Positions 11,530 to 22,363 of a DNA stretch of 64,000 nucleotides are shown piece after piece. Each line of letters begins with the position of its first letter. Positions within the stretch are counted from its first letter, which is position 1. Source of the DNA: Euptelea pleiosperma (taxonomy: Eukaryota > Streptophyta > Magnoliopsida > Ranunculales > Eupteleaceae); assembly GCA_035048495.1 (NCBI GenBank), contig CM068541.1, forward strand, positions 18,111,929 through 18,175,928, read 5' to 3'. Both the position numbers and the translations under genes were made by a program. The notes under the pieces are model-generated. The model was not told the DNA's origin, did no database searches, and was given only the letters and a program-made list of their open reading frames with translations.

Positions 11530-12517
11530 TACAATGTGACCTCCGAGAAGTTCATCCTTCTGTAGGCGTCAGCGAACAAGATCTCCGCCGAACTCCCCGG
11601 ATTGATGAGGATGCAATTGACGTCAAAGTTCCCGATGAAAAGTGTTAATAGCAGTGCGTCTTAATGAGGTAGGTCCACCCCATCTAGATCCATGTTTGAG
11701 AAGGTGATCGCACCCTCCAGGGCACCCTCAGTAGTCCTGGAGAACCTTGGTCCTTGTGTCACGTTTAGTACCTTTCGGAGGTGTTCAACCTGCCGAGAGC
11801 TGATGTGATCTTGTCTTTTAAGCTATCGGTGTGTCATCTGGCTTGGGCCCCCGTGTATTACATAGATGATCATTGTTGGCATTGCTGCTTTGTTGGCTCC
11901 CTCTTTCAGACCATTATTGGCTCGTTTCGTGACATCTTCTGCTTGGCGAACGTACTGGCCTAGATGGCCTTCGCCAATCAGGTCTTCTATGCGGTTCTTG
12001 AGGGTGTAACACTTGTTCATCTTATTCTCGTAGTCCATGTGAAAGGCACAGTATTTGTTCCTGTCCTATGTTGTTGCCGTCTCGGGGTTCATGGGCTGAT
12101 GCCATCACACCAAGTCCTTGATCAGTTCCAAGGCCTCTTCTAGGGGGATGGTCAGAGGTGTATAAGTGCGTTCGTCCCATGCCTGAGGCTTCTTGCTAGC
12201 CCAGCCTTCGAACTTCCTCTTTTTCTCTTTTTCTTCTTTCTTGGAAGGCTTTTCAACCCCTAGGATGGTATTGGCCTTCTTGGTGTGGCATAAGGTGTCG
12301 TCTTCTAGCCTGGCATCGAGGTCCAATGGGCGGTTCTTTGTGAGGGACCGGTAGAGCTCGGATTCCACCGGCAGGGCTTTCTTGTAGGCCGTGATGGCAT
12401 GTTTATCATCACAGTCCTCCACTGTGATCATGACGTTCTGGAACCTCTTGGTGAAATCCCACAGTTTCTTTTTGATCTTTTCTTACGTCGAACAGAACGT
12501 CGATGTTTTCTCGATGG
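11530..12517 (-). pseudogene. gag region of gypsy element, 5' truncated
   Basis: On the minus strand 12431-12105 is open and gives 'KKALPVESELYRSLTKNRP', then 'DERTYTPLTIPLEEALELI', words usual in plant gypsy capsid/nucleocapsid regions. Further pieces follow to 11823. Recognisable gag stops at about 12517, where AT-rich unrelated sequence begins. The capsid N-terminus, primer-binding site and 5' LTR are therefore missing, and the element is a truncated relic. Confidence 0.75.
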
Positions 12518-12875
12518 ATCCTATTACAGGAATACTGAGAGATAAACAGTGAGCTGAAACCTAAAAAATCAGATTTTGTTACAAGTTTGTCTTATCCACA
12601 ATCCCAAGAAAATGTTGTAGTAAGTACATTACAGACTACAGAAGCCACCCCAAAGATTAGAATGGTGGAAGATTAAAAAGCATTCATTCTCATTATTAAG
12701 AAGGGTTTTGGGTTTTGTAGTGAAAAGCTAAAGAACCCTAAATATAAAATAAGAGAAAATATTGAATACTCAAATAGGTTTGATGCCCTTTCTCCATCCA
12801 CTCCTAGAAAAATGCTAAATTTTCATGGCTACAACATAAACTGACATTTCTCCATCCACTAAGAATCCTTAGTCA

Positions 12876-13150
12876 TTGGATTTGTCACAACCTATCAATT
12901 TTCTCAGAGGAATGAGCAACATTGGGCAAGTGAACCATAGAAGCAGTAGCCCGAGATTGTTGATGACATTGCCACAGTTGGTCAAGTACATGGAGCACCT
13001 ATACAAGACATTATACTGCCCAATAACCAAGAAGATCATGAACGACCCAGTCACCATAGCAAGTGGTGAAACCTATGGTAGGGGGGCATAACAGACTGGT
13101 TTAAAATATATGGAAACAGTTTATAGGATATCATTTGTCCAACCACATGG
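12876..13150 (+). pseudogene. U-box E3 ligase gene fragment
   Basis: The plus strand reads 'LVKYMEHLYKTLYCPITKK', then 'IMNDPVTIASGETYGRG', the first half of a U-box (consensus CPIT..IM.DPV..ASG.TYER). After a one-base slip in the G run near 13083 the frame continues 'AITDWFKIYGNSL', stop, 'DIICPTTW', the second half of the domain. Family members bind E2 enzymes through this fold and ubiquitinate targets. No start, no ARM repeats and no further exons are visible, so I call it a fragment inside transposon-rich DNA. Confidence 0.75.
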
Positions 13151-13272
13151 CCTTAAGTATAAAAACTTAATGGCTTAAATTATGTATGAATTCCTTTTCT
13201 ATGATCTTAGTTTTTTAGTTTTATTGTCTCTTCATTTGTTGTTCTTTTATTTTCTCTTCATTCGTTGTTCAT

Positions 13273-13400
13273 AGAAGAGTTTCCAACCCTCTACGTGATC
13301 TCGGATGTGAAAGATAGCGTCATCCAGAATGTCATGGTGGAGGAAACCAACGGGGTCTCTTGGAACATTGGTCGCTTGTTGGTTAGTAATATAGATAGAT
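13273..13400 (+). pseudogene. Possible LINE ORF2 scrap
   Basis: A short open stretch reads 'FPTLYVISDVKDSVIQNV', then 'NGVSWNIGRLL'. This resembles the linker between reverse transcriptase and zinc-binding domain of plant LINEs ('FP.LF.IS..K...V'..'W.. .RR'). It is under 45 residues and isolated, so the assignment is weak. Confidence 0.35.
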
Positions 13401-13517
13401 ATATGGGAAAAGTCCACATATCAAGATGATTATGATCATCTAATGAAGTTGTTTTCCGCGTAGATCTAGTGTTAACCCATGTAATAAATAAATAAAAGAT
13501 AAAACATTCACAAACGT

Positions 13518-13590
13518 GACTCCGTGGCCCAATGGATAAGGCGCTGGTCTACGGAACCAGAGATTCTGGGTTCGATCCCCAGCGGAGTCG
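13518..13590 (+). tRNA. tRNA-Arg (anticodon ACG)
   Basis: The 73-nt sequence folds as a complete cloverleaf. The acceptor GACTCCG pairs with CGGAGTC, followed by discriminator G. The D arm has GGCCCAATGGATAAGGC. The anticodon stem CTGGT/ACCAG encloses loop CTACGGA with anticodon ACG. The T arm is CTGGG-TTCGATC-CCCAG, which is also an intact B box. There is no intron. CCA is not encoded, as in nuclear genes. A short CAA lies just upstream at 13511-13513 and a Pol III terminator follows. It reads CGU codons, and CGC/CGA after A-to-I editing. Confidence 0.97.
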
Positions 13591-13593
13591 TTC

Positions 13594-13597
13594 TTTT
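13594..13597 (+). terminator. Pol III terminator of tRNA-Arg
   Basis: A TTTT run begins four bases after the tRNA 3' end, the usual RNA polymerase III stop signal. Confidence 0.85.
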
Positions 13598-13927
13598 AAT
13601 ATAACTTTTTTGGAATCTACTAACTTGACTTCCATAATTACTGTTGGTTTTGACGGATGTACGATTGTTGGGCTTGATCCATCCTTCTGGACCCATTTAA
13701 CAATGTGGTTGGATCTGGGCCATCTGGCTACTCCTGCGATTCAATATTTAAGAACCCAATACCCGATAGATTAAATCAATTTGGCCGGGCTTGGGCCATC
13801 TTTCAGACCCAGTAACACTTGGGTCAGGTTTCTGATCCCGATTCCCAACCTGATCAGCTCGACACCTTCATTCAAAATTTTATTATGAGAAAACGTCTTG
13901 CTTACCAAGAAGGTTCCATAGTTGGTA

Positions 13928-14345
13928 GTAGACTCCATGGTTTTAAAAACGGCCGTTTAAACGGTAACGCCCCAAGCCCGTTTCCGTTAAAATCGTTTAA
14001 ACACGTTTTATCGGTTTTGAAAAAACAGCCGTTTTTTTGTTTTAACGGCCGTTAAAATCGTTTAAACAACCATTTAATTCTGAAAAATTTTGTGAAAAAA
14101 ACGGCCGTTAAATCCGTTTAATTTCCATTAAATTCTATTTTTTTTTTTAATTTTCAAATTTCAAAATTTGAACTTCAAATTTCAAAATTTGAACTTCAGC
14201 ACCATTTTTTCCGTTTTTTTTCCATTAAAACCGTTTAATTCCGTTTTTTCCCATTTTTTTCCATTTTTTCCCCTGGCCGTTTAAACGGTAACGCCCCCAG
14301 TCCGTTTAACAGTTAAAACGGCCTCCTTTAAACCGTGGTAGACTC
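13928..14345. mobile_element. hAT-like MITE with 8-bp target duplication
   Basis: A 402-bp element (13936-14337) is flanked by the direct repeat GTAGACTC at 13928-13935 and 14338-14345. Its ends are inverted: it starts CATGGTTTTAAA and its reverse complement starts CACGGTTTAAA, followed in both by a run around GGCCGTTT. 'cggtaacgcccc' occurs near both ends. It is non-coding with an AT-rich core of 'tttcaaaatttgaac' repeats. Eight-base duplications fit hAT transposases acting in trans. Confidence 0.8.
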
Positions 14346-14366
14346 TACTCTCTACTGGCACACTCT

Positions 14367-14718
14367 TAAAATGACAGGAATCTGTACAGGACACGATTAT
14401 TTGCGACATGGCACACTCTTAAGATGACTCTGAGCGTGTGGATGTCTGACCAATCCCTAGGTGGACCTACAAACTAAAATTCAGCATGATTAGTTATTTC
14501 TAGGCGTTGGATCGTTGTACCTCAAATACTGCTCTAATTCCCACAGTTGAGATCAACCCATGAAAATAAGTCCAATCCAACCTCTCGAAATCACTAATCA
14601 TGCTAAACTCTGGTTTGTCGGTCCACCTAGGGGTTCGACAAACACCTATACGGTCAGAGTCCTCCAAGAATGTACCACGTGTTATATATTGTGTCCTGTA
14701 CAGAATCCTGTCATCTTA
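14367..14718. mobile_element. Foldback MITE, 352 bp
   Basis: The left end TAAAATGACAGGAATCTGTA and the right end (as reverse complement) TAAGATGACAGGATTCTGTA match, and the inner arms share 'cctaggtggacc..' and 'agcatgattagt'. No coding capacity. Related foldbacks carrying the 'cctaggtggacc' and 'gccacgtggctcat' words occur at 60.4, 62.3 and 63.8 kb. Confidence 0.7.
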
Positions 14719-14719
14719 G

Positions 14720-15735
14720 GGCTGTCAACGGAGCCTGGCCCTTTTATTTTTATTTTTACTTACATCCCTCATTAATTAGACAGATTAGGCAATGCTCCCT
14801 AAACTATTTTTCTTTTACTTGCCTCCCTCGACCATTGACTTTAGCAAATTCTAAATTAGAATGACAGTGCTAACCGTTGTTTTCTTACTTTTATGGGATT
14901 TGGGGCCTCTCCCCCTTTATTTTATTGGATGATTTTGCTGAAGCAGTGTCTGGAATGTAAAGAGGAGAAAAAAAAAACTTTCTATACGCCATGGTCAATG
15001 GTCAATAGCATTGACCAGAGACACCAGTCACCAGTGAATAGCGTATTTAAGTAGGTGACCAGTCTGGATAAAACAAGAGGAACTCATTGGGACTCAGTGG
15101 CGGATACAAGAAGGGGCCAGGGGGTGTTGCCCTTAAAAAAATACTCCTTTTAGTCTGTTCAAAGACAGAGTGGATCCCTTGAAGACGCGCGAAAGTAAAC
15201 CTTCGAAGGTTCATCTCCTCTCCCTGAGTTTCAGAAGACGCACCACCGTGTGCTTTGAAGGAATGTGTTGAAGAAGGCTAGAAGCTACGATTAGTGATCA
15301 CCGATAATATCTCCACAACCCCTTAACACTACACAATGATTCGATTGCAAATTTCAGTATCAAGAACACAAGATAGGGGTAAAATATTTGACAAGGCAAA
15401 TTTGTCATTTGAATATTTGTAGAACGTCTCTTGCATGGCATCGACTATGGTCAGACAGGAAATGCAAATACATGAAAAAGATTGGGTGACTTGCAAAATC
15501 ACCCAATAAACTAAGGGGGGAAGCCAAAAATCCCTATTTTTATTTCAAAAATCCCTAAACTTCTTCTAAACCTAGGGAGGCATATCTACTTTTCCCAGTT
15601 ACAAAGGAGGTAAGTAAAAAAATCATTAAAAAAGTTATGGGTTTGAAGGAAATTGCAGTTTTCATGACCCAGGTGCTAGAAATTCCTAAAACTCTGATTG
15701 AAGTGCACTTTCTTTGAAAACAGTGAAGTTGGGTA
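14720..15735. other. Intergenic, no gene seen
   Basis: AT-rich sequence without a credible frame, tRNA or clear terminal repeats. Short direct words (gtcaatggtcaat near 14993) are the only structure noticed. Confidence 0.5.
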
Positions 15736-16056
15736 GCCGTCATAACGAAAATAATGGCCGTTATAATGGATTCGGACCTCCCCCATTACGTTATATACTG
15801 TTTTGGCGCTCAGAAAATAACGGCCGTTGTTTTTCTGTTAGAACGAAATTAACGGCCATTATTTTCTGAAAAATTTGTTAAAAAAACATTCGTTATAAAT
15901 TTTATTGATAATTTGAAATTCTAATTTTGAATTTTGAATTTTAGTGCCGTTTTTCTGTTATTTTTCCTTTTTGCCCCTGTGCGTTACAATCCGTTATAGC
16001 TATGGGAAAAACGGTAACGCCCCCAATCCGTTATAACGGCCCCTTTTAAGCCTTGG
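15736..16056. mobile_element. Relic of the 'cgttataacgg' MITE family
   Basis: This stretch is dominated by 'aataatggccgttataatgg', 'cattacgttata' and, near its right end, 'ggtaacgcccccaatccgtt' followed by 'cccttttaagccttgg'. The last words parallel the right end of the hAT-like MITE at 13.9 kb. The left terminal repeat is not evident, so it is probably truncated. The same core occurs at 33.66-33.99 kb. Confidence 0.6.
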
Positions 16057-16614
16057 TCAAAAGTAATCAAAGAAACAACAAAAATAAACAAAGAAAACGA
16101 AAGAATGTGAGCTTAAAATTCAGCCTAGAGGTGAAGAACAACTTAACCTGTATGGCATATTGAAATAATCTCAAACTTTCACTAATGTAGAAATGTCATT
16201 CTTGTTTATTTATCTTGTATTGGAGACCAAATTTCTTTTCTCTTTCCAGGATATATTTCCCAAAACAAAGAGAGGGAAGAAAAACAAGTATGAACAAAGA
16301 AAACCCAATAGGAGAGGTAATAGAAAACAATGTATGAACAAACCAAAGAAAACAAGAACAATCTCCACGTCGAAGCACATTTAACTCATATAGCAGACGA
16401 AGAAACGGCCATTTCAGAATCGGTGTCTGATTCACTGGTGCAGTTGATGATGGTATTGAAACAATAGCACTCAAGGTGAGTTACTTCAGAATAAAGTGAT
16501 CATCAAGTAGTTGTTATTGAAGCTTTCCCTGAGGTGGTGCTGGAGGTGGGAGGGTATACAAGGACTTGAGCTGTCTGTTTATGAGTTTACTGTGGTGGAG
16601 AGCCAGTTGGAGTT

Positions 16615-18919
16615 CTAAGTCATCAGACCACCATTGTTCCAACCCATGAGCTTCAAGAACTTTTGTTTTCCCTTGGACATTACAAACAGCTTCGCTGCGA
16701 CTTGTCCGTGAGTCGGATCGGCGTTCTCCTTGCCAGAAGCATTGCTAGTATTGATCTGGTTGTCAGCTGTCCCAGCTGGATCGGTATAATAGCAACATAT
16801 GTAGTCACTGTTGTTCACATATAAATGAGGAGTCCATTTCTTGATTTCTCCACACAACTTACCTCCTCCTCCATTAGGAGTCTTCTCTGCCTCTTCACCA
16901 TTAGTCTGAGTTTCACTACTTGAAGGAAGCATTGATTTGAATCTCTTCCAAACAAAACCAGCTTTCTCTCCAATGTTTCTCAAACTCATAGCTAGTGAAA
17001 CAGAAGGTGGGTTGAACAAATGAGTCTCCACAAATACTCCTTGTTTAGCTAATGCTTTACCAACTTGGAGAGCAAAGCCAGCCCCTAAGGAATGCCCTGC
17101 AATACATACATTGCAACCCCCATATCTGTCCACTGCTAATTTTAATGCCTCCAGGGCTCCGCTAAATCGAACAGACCCTTTCAAGCTTTCCCAAGCTAGA
17201 AAACGGAGATCATCCTCGATATCCCTTCTAATTGTTGGGCTCTTCAGTAGTGTCCCTCTGAGTGCTAGAACAGCCCTAGGTGCACCACTGGGTCTCATTA
17301 GTATGAAGTCAGCCAGTGCCGCGGATCGATCCCATTCTAGTAGTGCTCCAAATATGGAACCATCTCTTTCATCCACTAATGTTTGTGCTAACTTGTATTT
17401 GAAGGGCTTCCACCATTTTGGGGCAAGAGCAGTTTCTTCTGTTCTGCTCTCTTGTCTGTCGAGTTCGAGCAGGTATACAGCTTGAATGAAGCAAGCTATT
17501 ACTGTTCTTTTATAATTGCCATCCTTCCTGTAAAACCCAATTGATCACTTGGGGTGTAAATTGGATCGTTATGGAGAGAAGAAACATTTCGGGATTGTAA
17601 AAATATCATACACAGTTGTTTATGCTATCAAATGAATGAATGAACAAAACTACACTGTAAAAGGGACTTGGGATTGGTTGCAGCCGACCCCATAGCGTTG
17701 AGAAAAGACTTAAGATGATGATGTGAAAGGGACTTGGTTTTTCTTGCTAGCTCTAGGATACAGGGGACAATATGAGACTATAAAAGGGATGTGATCCCCA
17801 TTAATCAAATACTGATATCCATAACCAGTTCAACAGCTCTCTAGAAATTACAAATTTACTGAATTGGGGTCCATAGATCTATACCTGTTAATAACTGATC
17901 TCCATAACCAGTTCAACACCTCCCAAGAGATTACAAATTTACTGAATTAGGTCTCATAGATCTATATCTTTTAATATACCCTAAGGCCAATCTGACCAAC
18001 TTCATAATGGAAAACATGGCACACCAAGATCTGGTGGTTCCCATCTAGATCTCCTACACCAAAAAATAGACCAAATTTAATGATCGAAACCATCCAATAA
18101 TGAAAACATGGCGGTGCGCCTACAATCCCCGGAAATCAATCAAAGATCATGGAACCAGTTCATCAGATCTCTATAAAACACAGATTCACTCAATTAAGGT
18201 ACATGTTGGTAGTACCATCAAAACAGTCTAACCAACCTCTTGCTGGAAAACATGGCGGCCACCTACAATCCGATTGCCCATCTAAAGTAGACCTAGTTGG
18301 ATGACCACAAACTATCCATTCTATCATGTCGATTTATGATCTGGGGAAAGACGCAAAGGGTTGCCAAATCAATATCACATCGAAATACTAGAAACACCCC
18401 AGATACTAATTTTTGTTCCATTTTCTGTTTCTATTATCTTCTCTCTATTCCTACCATAGTCCTAACACAAGTCCTTCAAATGAAGTCTAAAAGCCATAAA
18501 TGCCTCACAGATTTGTTAAAATCAGAATTCAGACAATGGGTTTTATGTGATTGTCCACATTTGTGAAGGAATTCAGTGAAAAATTAGCCAGATTTGATCA
18601 GTTAAATGCCTAAGCTGAATCTACATTTGTGGGGTTTTAAGAGAACTTGGTAACTATGATTCAAACCATTACAGACTAGTGTCAGAGAACCACTTAAAAG
18701 TCCAAGGATTTAAAGACCCAATATGCCATACAAGAGCCTAAACGCTATAAATCTAAAAAAAAATTGAAAAAATTATGAGATGGGGATTTACCAGCTAGAA
18801 CTGATGAGATCTCTCCAATTCGGAGAAGAAAGGTTCCGAGGTCCAGAGACATGGAAAGCGTAGGGATGTTGAGCCTCCTCCTCCTCCTCTGATATCTTCT
18901 CTACAGTACGCTTCGCCAT
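16615..18919 (-). CDS. Lipase-like alpha/beta hydrolase (class 3 type)
   Basis: Two exons on the minus strand, 18919-18792 and 17527-16615, give 346 residues. The 1264-bp intron has gtaaat..ttacag ends, and codon W43 is split across it. The protein matches the plant At4g10955-like alpha/beta hydrolase family in length (about 350) and landmarks: 'HVSGPRNLSSPNWRDLI' in exon 1, 'ALAPKWWKPF' at about 76-85, and the nucleophile elbow CIAGHSLGAGFAL with Ser189. The pocket is followed by 'FNPPSVSLA'. These proteins look like soluble triacylglycerol-lipase relatives; their substrate is not well established. I chose ATG 18919 because it opens the conserved 'MAKRTVEK' exon directly joined in frame. The C-terminus ends 'KFLKLMGWNNGGLMT'. 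The intron contains only low-copy repeats. Confidence 0.9.
17800..18260. repeat. Degenerate tandem repeats in hydrolase intron
   Basis: Two units of about 85 bp, 17800-17885 and 17886-17966, share 'ccataaccagttcaaca', 'attacaaatttactgaatt' and 'catagatctata'. Looser copies with 'ggaaaacatggc' continue to about 18260. Confidence 0.65.
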
Positions 18920-18999
18920 GAAACCACCTCTGCTTCTTCTTTTCTTCTTATTTGTGTTCTTCGCATGTCATCACAGATGAAAACCAGAAGAGAGAAATA

Positions 19000-19670
19000 A
19001 GCAGAACGAGAGAGAAAGCAACGGTCAGGAGTGAAAGGAAGAGAGAGGAGTTTTGCTTTTGATTTGCTTTTGCCTGTTATAAATCTTTATAATATTCTGA
19101 TTCGAATTCGATGCAGATTTAATTAATATTTTTCAAATGAATAATCATTTAAGAACGCCTGGAAACGTAGAGCACTCCAACGGTCATATTTCCGTCAGAT
19201 AGTCTTTGAAACGGCCTGGCAAATTTTTCAAATTTTCTCAACCCGAATTCTCTTTTAGATGGACTAAAGAAACCCTGTCAAGGGCCAAAATGACTTACAA
19301 TTTGTGATTCTCGCGAAAGGCCAATTAAGGGTATTTGAGTCATTTAGACCCCAAACCTTCGTGGGCATCTTGGTCAGTTTAACTGCCCTTTAAATCCGTC
19401 AGATGTAACCAAAAAATGTCAATTTGTTGGAAGAAAATCACGAAATATTATTTGGGTATCCGCTTATAGAAAAGAAAAAAAAATTTTAAAAAAAAACCAT
19501 CATGTGGGGAGCAAGAAATGTTGGTTGTGGACCCTACATCGATCAAGGCCTTTTTATTGGCTTTACTTGGACGGTTAGAAAAGGCTGCCCAATAACCGTC
19601 CAGGGCATATAAAAGACCTTCCATCACATGATAGAAGGTGCCACTTTAGCCATGTGACCAAAATAGTGGA
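19000..19670. other. Upstream region of the hydrolase gene
   Basis: No gene seen. The part next to 18919 is purine-rich on the plus strand (pyrimidine-rich leader for the gene); the rest is AT-rich intergenic DNA. Confidence 0.45.
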
Positions 19671-19673
19671 GCT

Positions 19674-20019
19674 GGGGCTGTCAACGGGTCGGTTCGGGTT
19701 CGGTTCCTAAGGTGACCAGAATCGGAACAATCGGTTCCGGTTCTTAACAATTCTGGTTCTCAAAGTGATGGATCCGGAACCGGAACCGATTATGTATTTA
19801 TGTCAGTTCCGGTTCCGGTTCTGGGTATATTTGGCCAAATCTTGAGAATATGAGAATATTTACACTATATTTATTTATTGGTACCGGTTCTTATTGGTTC
19901 TGTTCCGGCTCTTATCGGTTTCGGTTCCATATTAGGCTACCTAGAACCGGAACCATTATTGTCGGTTTGGTTCCAGTTCCGATTTGGTTCCGGCTAAACG
20001 GGTAAAATTGACACCCCTA
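19674..20019. mobile_element. MITE with 'GGGGTGTCAA' ends, hAT-like
   Basis: The left end GGGGCTGTCAACGGGTCGG is mirrored by the right end (reverse complement) AGGGGTGTCAATTTTACCCG. The inside is built of alternating 'ggttccggttc' and its complement, so the whole folds on itself. Similar flanking bases 'agctgg' on both sides may be the target duplication but cannot be cut precisely. Confidence 0.6.
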
Positions 20020-20050
20020 AGCTGGACCACATGTCTAGCTTTAGGCCTAA

Positions 20051-20316
20051 CTTTTCGGGCCCACTGATCCCATAAATATTTGGTCCATGCTTCGATGGAT
20101 TTACACACCAAAAATCAGCGTGATTGGTAATTTCCAGCCATTGATTTGAGCACTTTTTCATCATGGGATTGGAACTAACTCACAGGCCCAGTCATGAAGC
20201 CCATGATGAAATAGTACTCGAATCAAATGGCAATAAATCACCAATCACACTGATTTTTGGTGTGTAGGTCCACCAAGGTGTGGGCCAAAATTTTATTGGA
20301 CCAATGGGCCCAAAAG
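20051..20316. mobile_element. Foldback MITE, about 266 bp
   Basis: The left arm CTTTTCGGGCCCACTGATCC pairs with the right arm ending 'ccaatgggcccaaaag'. The inner arms share 'acaccaaaaatcagcgtgat' and its complement. Non-coding. Confidence 0.65.
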
Positions 20317-20437
20317 AGTGTACTCCGTAGCAATTTGAGGGACTTCTTTATCAAAATTTTGATACAGAATTATGTATCATAGAACGGCTCACCATTAGCG
20401 GTGTCAATGGATAATCAAAAATTCGATATTTGAATGG

Positions 20438-20812
20438 GAAATTCTATTTGCACCCCAGAAATTCCAAAAAATTAAAAAAAAAAAAAGACTCAAAGTACCC
20501 CAACCCTCTTCGTCTCTCCCTCCCCTTCTCTCTCCCTCTCTCTCTCTCTCCACCTCTCTCTCCCCCCCCTCTCCACCTCTCTTTCCCCTCTCTCTCTCTC
20601 CCTCTCCCTCTCCCTCTCCCTCTCCGCCCCTTGATAGTGCAGTCCATTGGGACTGTGTAGCCCACAGCCGGCCTAGCAGTGGGCTACACAGTCCCACAAT
20701 GGGACTTAGAGAGAGAGAGAGAGAGAGAGGTTGGGAGTGCTTTGAGTTTTTTATTTTTTTGGAATTTTTGGGGTGCTTATGGAATTTATGGGGTGCCGAT
20801 AGAATTTCCCTT
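20438..20812. mobile_element. Foldback element with CT-rich arms
   Basis: The outer arms are 'gggaaattctatttgcaccc' and its complement ending at 20812. Within them lie a long (ct)n tract (20510-20630), an inner palindrome 'gtgggctacacagtccca' / 'gggactgtgtagcccac' around 20640-20700, and a short (ga)n tract. Non-coding; repeats within repeats suggest a hairpin of about 180 bp per arm. Confidence 0.65.
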
Positions 20813-21052
20813 TCAAATAATCAGATATTATCCAAAAATTTAGATATTTTTTATACTTGAATACATGGAGTCGGATGGTGACAAATCCTATTCGATAATG
20901 TCCGATCTAATATATTATATAAATAAAATTACAATATAATAAACTAATAAATTATATTTATAATATATATTTTATTTACTTATCAAACAAATCGTATAAA
21001 CAATTGGGCATACCCCATAACAGCTAAAATGTACAAATGTTCACCAACTCAA

Positions 21053-21886
21053 TAAAAAAAAGGGAATTTTTGACATACCCCCAATCTTATTTTTAAAATT
21101 TGACATACCCCTCCATGATTTGAAAAAGCTGACATACCCCCCTATGACTCGGTACACTGTCATTTGACCAGTGTTGACCCAAGTTGACTACCAAATTTTG
21201 TATTAATGGACAAAAATGCCCTTGTCTTCAACCTTAGAACAAGGGTTTGAGTTTGGGCCAAAACCCAAACCCCAAATCAAACAAGAAAAGAGGAGATTAA
21301 AAATAAAAATAAAAACCATTGTTGGTAAACTTGAGATTTTTTGTCTGTTTTTTATGAATTAAGCAAAGATTGAAAATCTAAAACCATAAAAATAGAAAAA
21401 ACTCACGATAAGAGAACCCATCTTTCCAAAATCCATGTCTCAAAAGCTTAAATTCTAAATTGATCTTATTCTTGTTTTTCATTTTTGTTAATGAAATTTT
21501 TAGAAATATAATTGTGTGCTTTATTTTTATTTTTTTCAAAACCTTGAGTTTTAAATTATTGCCGGAGTAGTGGTCAGACGGCGATGAGACTCCGGTGAGT
21601 TGGTCGCCGGTGATGGGCAGCTAACTCATCGGAGCCTCTTAGCTGGTTGTCCTCGACAGCCATTCGATTTGGGGTTTAGGTTTTAGCCCAAACTCTTGCT
21701 CCAAAGTTGAAGACAAGGGCGTTTCTGTCATTTATTACAAAATTTGGTAGTCAACTAGGGCCAACACTGGTCAAATGACAGTGGACCGAGTCATAGGGGG
21801 GTATGTCAGCTTTTTCAAATTGTAGGGGGGTATGTCAAATTTTCGAAATAACATGAGGGGGTATGTCAAAAATTCCCTAAAAAAAA
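21053..21886. mobile_element. Non-autonomous MULE, 816 bp, 9-bp target duplication
   Basis: Element 21062-21877 is flanked by TAAAAAAAA at 21053-21061 and 21878-21886. It has inverted arms of about 190 bp beginning GGGAATTTTTGACATACCCC, and both contain 'gacatacccccctatgac' and 'gtcatttgaccagtgttg'. Long terminal repeats plus a 9-bp duplication fit the Mutator superfamily. The middle (21550-21670) is GC-rich and could be captured host DNA. A second copy of the terminal repeat lies at 28757-28850. Confidence 0.85.
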
Positions 21887-22363
21887 GTACATGATGCAAC
21901 AACCATCACCGCTCGATGTGGCATGAGGACCACATGCATTGACCACTTTTTTAGGCAGGCCACAATCACTGTTCAACAGGAATGAGATTCTGATGTGATT
22001 CCAGTACACCATCGTTTCAATGTACCCATGTCGTCAAACACTGGAAGCAGAACCAAGTAGGATTCAGTTAAGACAATTTGTTTTTGTAGATTTGTAATCA
22101 CTAATTTGAATTTCAGTTCCCCAGCAGCTGTGTAGGGGATTCGACTGTTAGTTAGTGGACCCAATTCCCTCAAGACACTGATGCCTCTGCTCTGTACAAG
22201 TAAGGTAGAGATGAACATTGATAAAGTGGATCTCTGCCTTCGGCATTGTGATCTGTTCTTCCCAAAAAATATCATGATTCTCGGAAACTCGCCGACATGC
22301 ACCATTCACGTATCTAGACACATATCTATCTTGCAAGAGAAGATTATCAACACCGCTAATCCG

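Noticed and set aside
13508..13774. Frames covering the tRNA on both strands
   Set aside because: The tRNA cloverleaf explains the sequence; the frames have no support.
17111..17485. Plus-strand frame of 124 codons
   Set aside because: Antisense of exon 2 of the hydrolase gene, which has clear family landmarks on the other strand.
21973..22336. Minus-strand frames just downstream of the CCDC174-like gene
   Set aside because: They begin after the stop at 22364, have no splice link and no family resemblance; probably 3' UTR or intergenic.
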